Origin: a bacterium BMS3Bbin07
GTDB lineage: Bacteria; Nitrospirota; Thermodesulfovibrionia; Thermodesulfovibrionales; JdFR-85
Assembly (NCBI GenBank): GCA_002898135.1
Contig: BDTQ01000170.1
Coordinates: 1 to 9,186 of the forward strand
Length of the DNA stretch: 9,186 bases
Direction: 5' to 3'
In this document: positions 5,468 through 9,186 of the stretch, one piece after another
Position numbering within the stretch: position 1 is the stretch's first letter
Layout: each line of letters begins with the position of its first letter
The notes under the pieces: model-generated
The model's database searches: none
The model's input: only the letters and a program-made list of their open reading frames with translations
What the model was told of the DNA's origin: nothing
Position numbers and translations under genes: made by a program

Positions 5468-7401
5468 GGTATTCATTATTTTTTCTAATTACTTGCGTGC
5501 TTCTTCTGTATTCATGTGCTCCCAAGGAGGAAATTAGACCCACAGAGACTCTAATGCGTAAGATAAAAATAGCTGAAAAGAAAGTCCTCTTACCTGAAGT
5601 CAAAGAAAAGACACGGGAGCCAAGTGATAAGGTTCAGCGGATTTTACAGAGGCCTGCTGAACCTGTCCGCATTCAGCAGGAGGCAGAAGGAAAGTATATT
5701 ATACTGAATTTTGACGGCGCTGATATAGAGACTGTTATATCCACTATCGGCGAACTCTTGGGGATAAACTATGTCCTTACCCCAAGTGTAAAAGGTAAGG
5801 TAACCATCCAGTCATACAAGAAGTTCCTACTGAAAGACCTGTTCCAGATATTTCAGACCATCCTTGAGCTAAATGGACTGACCGCTGTAAAGGATGGTCC
5901 ACTCTACAGAATTATCCCCATTGATGCTGCAAAACAGCAACCCCTACAGGTTCAGAAAGGTAAGGAGGTCTCAATGGTGCTTGATGCCTCTTTTATTACC
6001 CAGATCGTGCCCCTTGAATATGTAAAGACCTCTGATGCAGCACGCGTCCTCAGGGGTCTCATGCCAAAGGGGACAGACCTTGTAGTATATGAACCAACAA
6101 ACCTCCTTATAGTAACGGCCAAGCCCCGGTCACTCATAAAGTTCATGAAGGTGCTTGAGGCCATTGATATCCCGCTCTCGGACAGAGAGGATATAAGAAC
6201 CTTTGTTTATTATGTTGAAAACGGAGAAGCCAAAAAACTATCTGAGATACTTAAGACGATCTACCGGAAAGAAACAAGAAGGACCGCAAAGACAACTATT
6301 GCACGGAGAACAAACCCGGCAGCGAAAAGAAACAAGCAGCCATCAGCTCCAACGGTAGTGGGTGGATTACCAAGTAATATTCAGGGAGATATTACCATAA
6401 CTGCCTACGAGGATATTAATGCACTAATTGTAAAATCCAGTCCAGGGGATTATCTTGCCATACTTGAGACCTTAAAGAAGTTGGATATCCCATCAAAGCA
6501 GGCGCTGATTGAGGTTCTGATTGTTGAGGTTACCCTTACGGACAAGATAAGGTATGGGGTGGAGTGGTTACTCAAGAGGTTTGGCAATCCCGCTGTTACC
6601 TTGCAGAATGTAAATATAGGACAGGGAGGATTTTTCGGAACAACACAGACGGAGGGGAGTGATGTAACAAGGCTGTTACCCCGGCAGATGAGTGGTTTTT
6701 CCACTATTGCTTCAGGTGTCCTTAACGCTATGCAAGTCAGTTCAATCCTTAATTTCCTTGCCTCCACAGGCTCTCTCGATGTTCTTGCCAGTCCCCATAT
6801 ACTTGCCCTTGACAATAAAGAGGCCAAGATAGAGATAGGTGATGATATTCCTGTTGCAACCGGGTTAACACAGCAGCCGGCCACTGGAATAGGTGCAACC
6901 ACACTTGTTTCAACAGGCCAGATCCAGTACAGAACTGCAGGTATAATACTTACAGTTACACCACACATAAGCGAGAAGGGTAAAGTGACTCTCAAGATCA
7001 AGCAGGAATTCAGCAGTCCGGGACAGACCTTCAAGGTTGCAGACCAGGAGTTCCAGGGATTCATAACAAGAAGGGCTCAGACTACAGGCGTGGTGCAGGA
7101 TGGACACTCTTTGCTTATTGGTGGGCTTATATCCAGCAAAAAGATCCGTTCCAGATCCGGCATACCAATTTTGAGTGATATCCCTATTATTGGTGGTGTC
7201 TTCAGCACCACCAACGAAGAGACAGTTAAAACAGAACTGCTGCTGATGGTAACCCCCCATGTGCTGCAGTCTGAAGAAGATATCGACAATATCCTGAAAG
7301 ATTTCCAGGACAGGATTAAAACCATCAAGGAGAGGTTAAGAAAGGCCGGAAAGGAAAAAAATGAGCATAGTGAAGATAAAGAGAACTCTGATGAGCCATA
7401 A
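5464..7401 (+). CDS. gspD: Secretin GspD (outer-membrane channel, predicted lipoprotein)
   Basis: This forms the multimeric outer-membrane pore through which substrate or pilus passes. The 645-residue protein starts with a lipoprotein signal peptide (hydrophobic 5-15, then LLYSC, with C18 as the lipidated cysteine). Domains in order: N0/STN at about 77-156; a KH-like Secretin_N domain at about 174-238 (IVPLEYVKTSDAARVLRGLM); a second Secretin_N domain at about 244-343, split by a basic, probably disordered insert of some 35 residues (about 270-304); and the secretin barrel from about 346 (QALIEVLIVEV) to 601. The barrel has the signature SGIPILSDIPIIGGVF and ends LLLMVTPHVL. A charged tail of about 40 residues follows. 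Classical GspD has three Secretin_N domains; I see two. The ATG overlaps the gspC stop (ATGA) behind a purine-rich GAAGAAG. Confidence 0.95.
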   Translation: MRYSLFFLITCVLLLYSCAPKEEIRPTETLMRKIKIAEKKVLLPEVKEKTREPSDKVQRILQRPAEPVRIQQEAEGKYIILNFDGADIETVISTIGELLGINYVLTPSVKGKVTIQSYKKFLLKDLFQIFQTILELNGLTAVKDGPLYRIIPIDAAKQQPLQVQKGKEVSMVLDASFITQIVPLEYVKTSDAARVLRGLMPKGTDLVVYEPTNLLIVTAKPRSLIKFMKVLEAIDIPLSDREDIRTFVYYVENGEAKKLSEILKTIYRKETRRTAKTTIARRTNPAAKRNKQPSAPTVVGGLPSNIQGDITITAYEDINALIVKSSPGDYLAILETLKKLDIPSKQALIEVLIVEVTLTDKIRYGVEWLLKRFGNPAVTLQNVNIGQGGFFGTTQTEGSDVTRLLPRQMSGFSTIASGVLNAMQVSSILNFLASTGSLDVLASPHILALDNKEAKIEIGDDIPVATGLTQQPATGIGATTLVSTGQIQYRTAGIILTVTPHISEKGKVTLKIKQEFSSPGQTFKVADQEFQGFITRRAQTTGVVQDGHSLLIGGLISSKKIRSRSGIPILSDIPIIGGVFSTTNEETVKTELLLMVTPHVLQSEEDIDNILKDFQDRIKTIKERLRKAGKEKNEHSEDKENSDEP

Positions 7402-7438
7402 AAATTTTAAGCTGTATCATTCGGGTTAACATAATTCT

Positions 7439-8632
7439 ATGCCTGTTTTTATTTACGAGGTAGTTGATCGCAGGGGCAAAAAGCTTAAGGCAAAACAGGA
7501 GTCCCCGAACATCCAGACACTCAAGGAAAGATTGAGAAAAGAGGGATTTATTCCCCTTTCCATAGCACCACATCAAGCTAAACAGTTCAATCTCTTCCAG
7601 CATATAAAGACCAAGGACCTTCTTGTCTTCACTCAGGAATTGGCAAGCCTCCTTGAAGCAGGACTTTCACTTGACAGGGCCATTCTGGTATTAGCAAATC
7701 ATTCAGAAAAGGTGGCTTTTAGAGACATACTGAATAATGTTTACAGGGATATTCAGCGGGGAAACTCCCTTTCTCAAGCCCTTGCACGACACAAGGTTTT
7801 TCCGAAGCTATATATCAATATGGTCAGGGCAGGTGAGGCAGGCGGCATACTTGAACCGGTGCTGAGACGGGTAGCCTCATTTCTTGAAACCACCGCAGCC
7901 TTTAAAGAAGAGATACTTTCGGCCCTTATCTACCCTGTATTATTGACTCTTGTAGGGGCGCTGTCGATCGTGGTGATTATGCTTTATGTGATCCCTAAGT
8001 TTGTCATTATTTTTGAAGATATGGGACAGGTCCTTCCATCGTCAACATTGATACTCCTGAATGTTAGCAGCGCAGTTAGCAGTTACTGGTGGATAGCAGC
8101 CGGCATTATTGTTGGTGGCATATTCCTCCTGAAGAAATATGCAAGGACAGAGGACGGAAGGTTATTCTTTGACAGGTTGTTACTTAAAACGCCTCTTATC
8201 AGCAGGCTTCAGGCGAAGATATTTATCTCAAGCTTTTCGAGAACCCTCGGCACCTTACTAAAAAGCGGTGTGCCTATCCTCACTGCCATCAGAATAGCAA
8301 GAGAGGTTGTAGGGAACGCGGTGATATCAGAGAAACTCCGGACCCTTGAAGAAGGAGTGAAAAAGGGCAGAGGAGTCACTCAACCCTTGAGAGAGTGCAG
8401 GGTCTTTCCCGAGGTGGTATTGCAGATGGTTGCTGTGGGCGAGGAGGCAGGGAGGCTCGAAGATACTTTTCTGAACATTGCAGAAAGGTTTGAGGGAGAA
8501 AGCCGCAGCCTAATAAAGAGGCTCATAAGTTTTATCGAACCTGCTCTAATCCTCTTTATGGGGCTCGTTATCGGCTTCATTGTCATATCTATGCTTCTTG
8601 GCATATTCAGCATCAATGAGTTACCCCTTTAA
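7439..8632 (+). CDS. gspF: Inner-membrane platform protein GspF (PilC/MshG family)
   Basis: This polytopic inner-membrane protein is turned or moved by the GspE ATPase to add pilin subunits to the pseudopilus. At 397 residues it is full length. It has the typical N-terminus (MPVFIYEVVDRRGKK) and two T2SSF cytoplasmic repeats: residues about 60-160 with ELASLLEAGLSLDRAI and MVRAGEAGG, and about 263-365 with TLGTLLKSGVPILTAI and MVAVGEEAGR. Transmembrane segments lie at about 162-183, 217-233 and 366-388. An in-frame stop lies a few codons upstream, so ATG at 7439 is secure, although I see no good Shine-Dalgarno in the 37 bases after gspD. It is the last intact gene of the cluster; no pseudopilin gene follows it in the window. 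Confidence 0.95.
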   Translation: MPVFIYEVVDRRGKKLKAKQESPNIQTLKERLRKEGFIPLSIAPHQAKQFNLFQHIKTKDLLVFTQELASLLEAGLSLDRAILVLANHSEKVAFRDILNNVYRDIQRGNSLSQALARHKVFPKLYINMVRAGEAGGILEPVLRRVASFLETTAAFKEEILSALIYPVLLTLVGALSIVVIMLYVIPKFVIIFEDMGQVLPSSTLILLNVSSAVSSYWWIAAGIIVGGIFLLKKYARTEDGRLFFDRLLLKTPLISRLQAKIFISSFSRTLGTLLKSGVPILTAIRIAREVVGNAVISEKLRTLEEGVKKGRGVTQPLRECRVFPEVVLQMVAVGEEAGRLEDTFLNIAERFEGESRSLIKRLISFIEPALILFMGLVIGFIVISMLLGIFSINELPL

Positions 8633-9177
<545 letters not shown>

Positions 9178-9186
9178 TTTTGATAA

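Noticed and set aside
6450..7064. 204-codon minus-strand open frame
   Set aside because: It lies wholly inside the well-supported secretin gene on the other strand and shows no domain.

Overview
The window carries the core of one envelope-spanning type II secretion system (T2SS) or a closely related type IV pilus/MSHA-like machine. All genes are on the + strand, in the order gspE (ATPase), gspL-like (PilM+PilN-type scaffold), gspM-like (PilO-type), gspC-like (PilP-type), gspD (secretin) and gspF (inner-membrane platform). The host is a diderm (Gram-negative) bacterium, because it needs an outer-membrane secretin. The moderate GC content, frequent ATA/AGG codons and clusters of palindromic dispersed repeats fit Nitrospirota or deltaproteobacterial-type environmental genomes, but the window has no marker that fixes the taxon.

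Layout. Positions 1-933 hold no convincing gene. They contain two palindrome-rich MITE-like repeats (about 36-160 and 392-533), a terminator-like hairpin (183-211), a possible sigma70-type promoter (623-651) and several small dyads in front of gspE. gspE (934-2607) starts with TTG. A 522-base gap (2608-3129) follows, filled by two unrelated dispersed repeats: a 251-base element with 'cacggagacacagag' ends, and a second member of the 392-533 MITE family. Both copies of that MITE are flanked by TA. Then gspL, gspM, gspC and gspD follow as a tightly coupled unit with three consecutive ATGA overlaps, and gspF sits 37 bases further on.

After gspF the machine stops: no pseudopilin genes (gspG-K) or prepilin peptidase appear. 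There is an unassigned 195-base stretch, with a weak hint of broken minus-strand coding. It is followed by the 3' third-to-quarter of an S-adenosylhomocysteine hydrolase gene (ahcY), which has lost its 5' part and carries a one-base frameshift and a nonsense codon. This marks a rearrangement junction beside the secretion locus.

How the genes work together. GspE hydrolyses ATP in the cytoplasm and drives GspF. GspL, GspM and GspC form the inner-membrane assembly platform that links GspE to the secretin. GspD, here a predicted lipoprotein, forms the outer-membrane channel. The L-M-C-D order and domain content mirror pilM/N-O-P-Q and mshI-J-K-L, so it is not certain from the window whether the machine secretes proteins or assembles a pilus. 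The most interesting points are this hybrid character, a secretin with one N-domain fewer than classical GspD, a lopsided c-di-GMP-type N-domain in GspE, the TA-flanked MITE pair and the decaying ahcY remnant.
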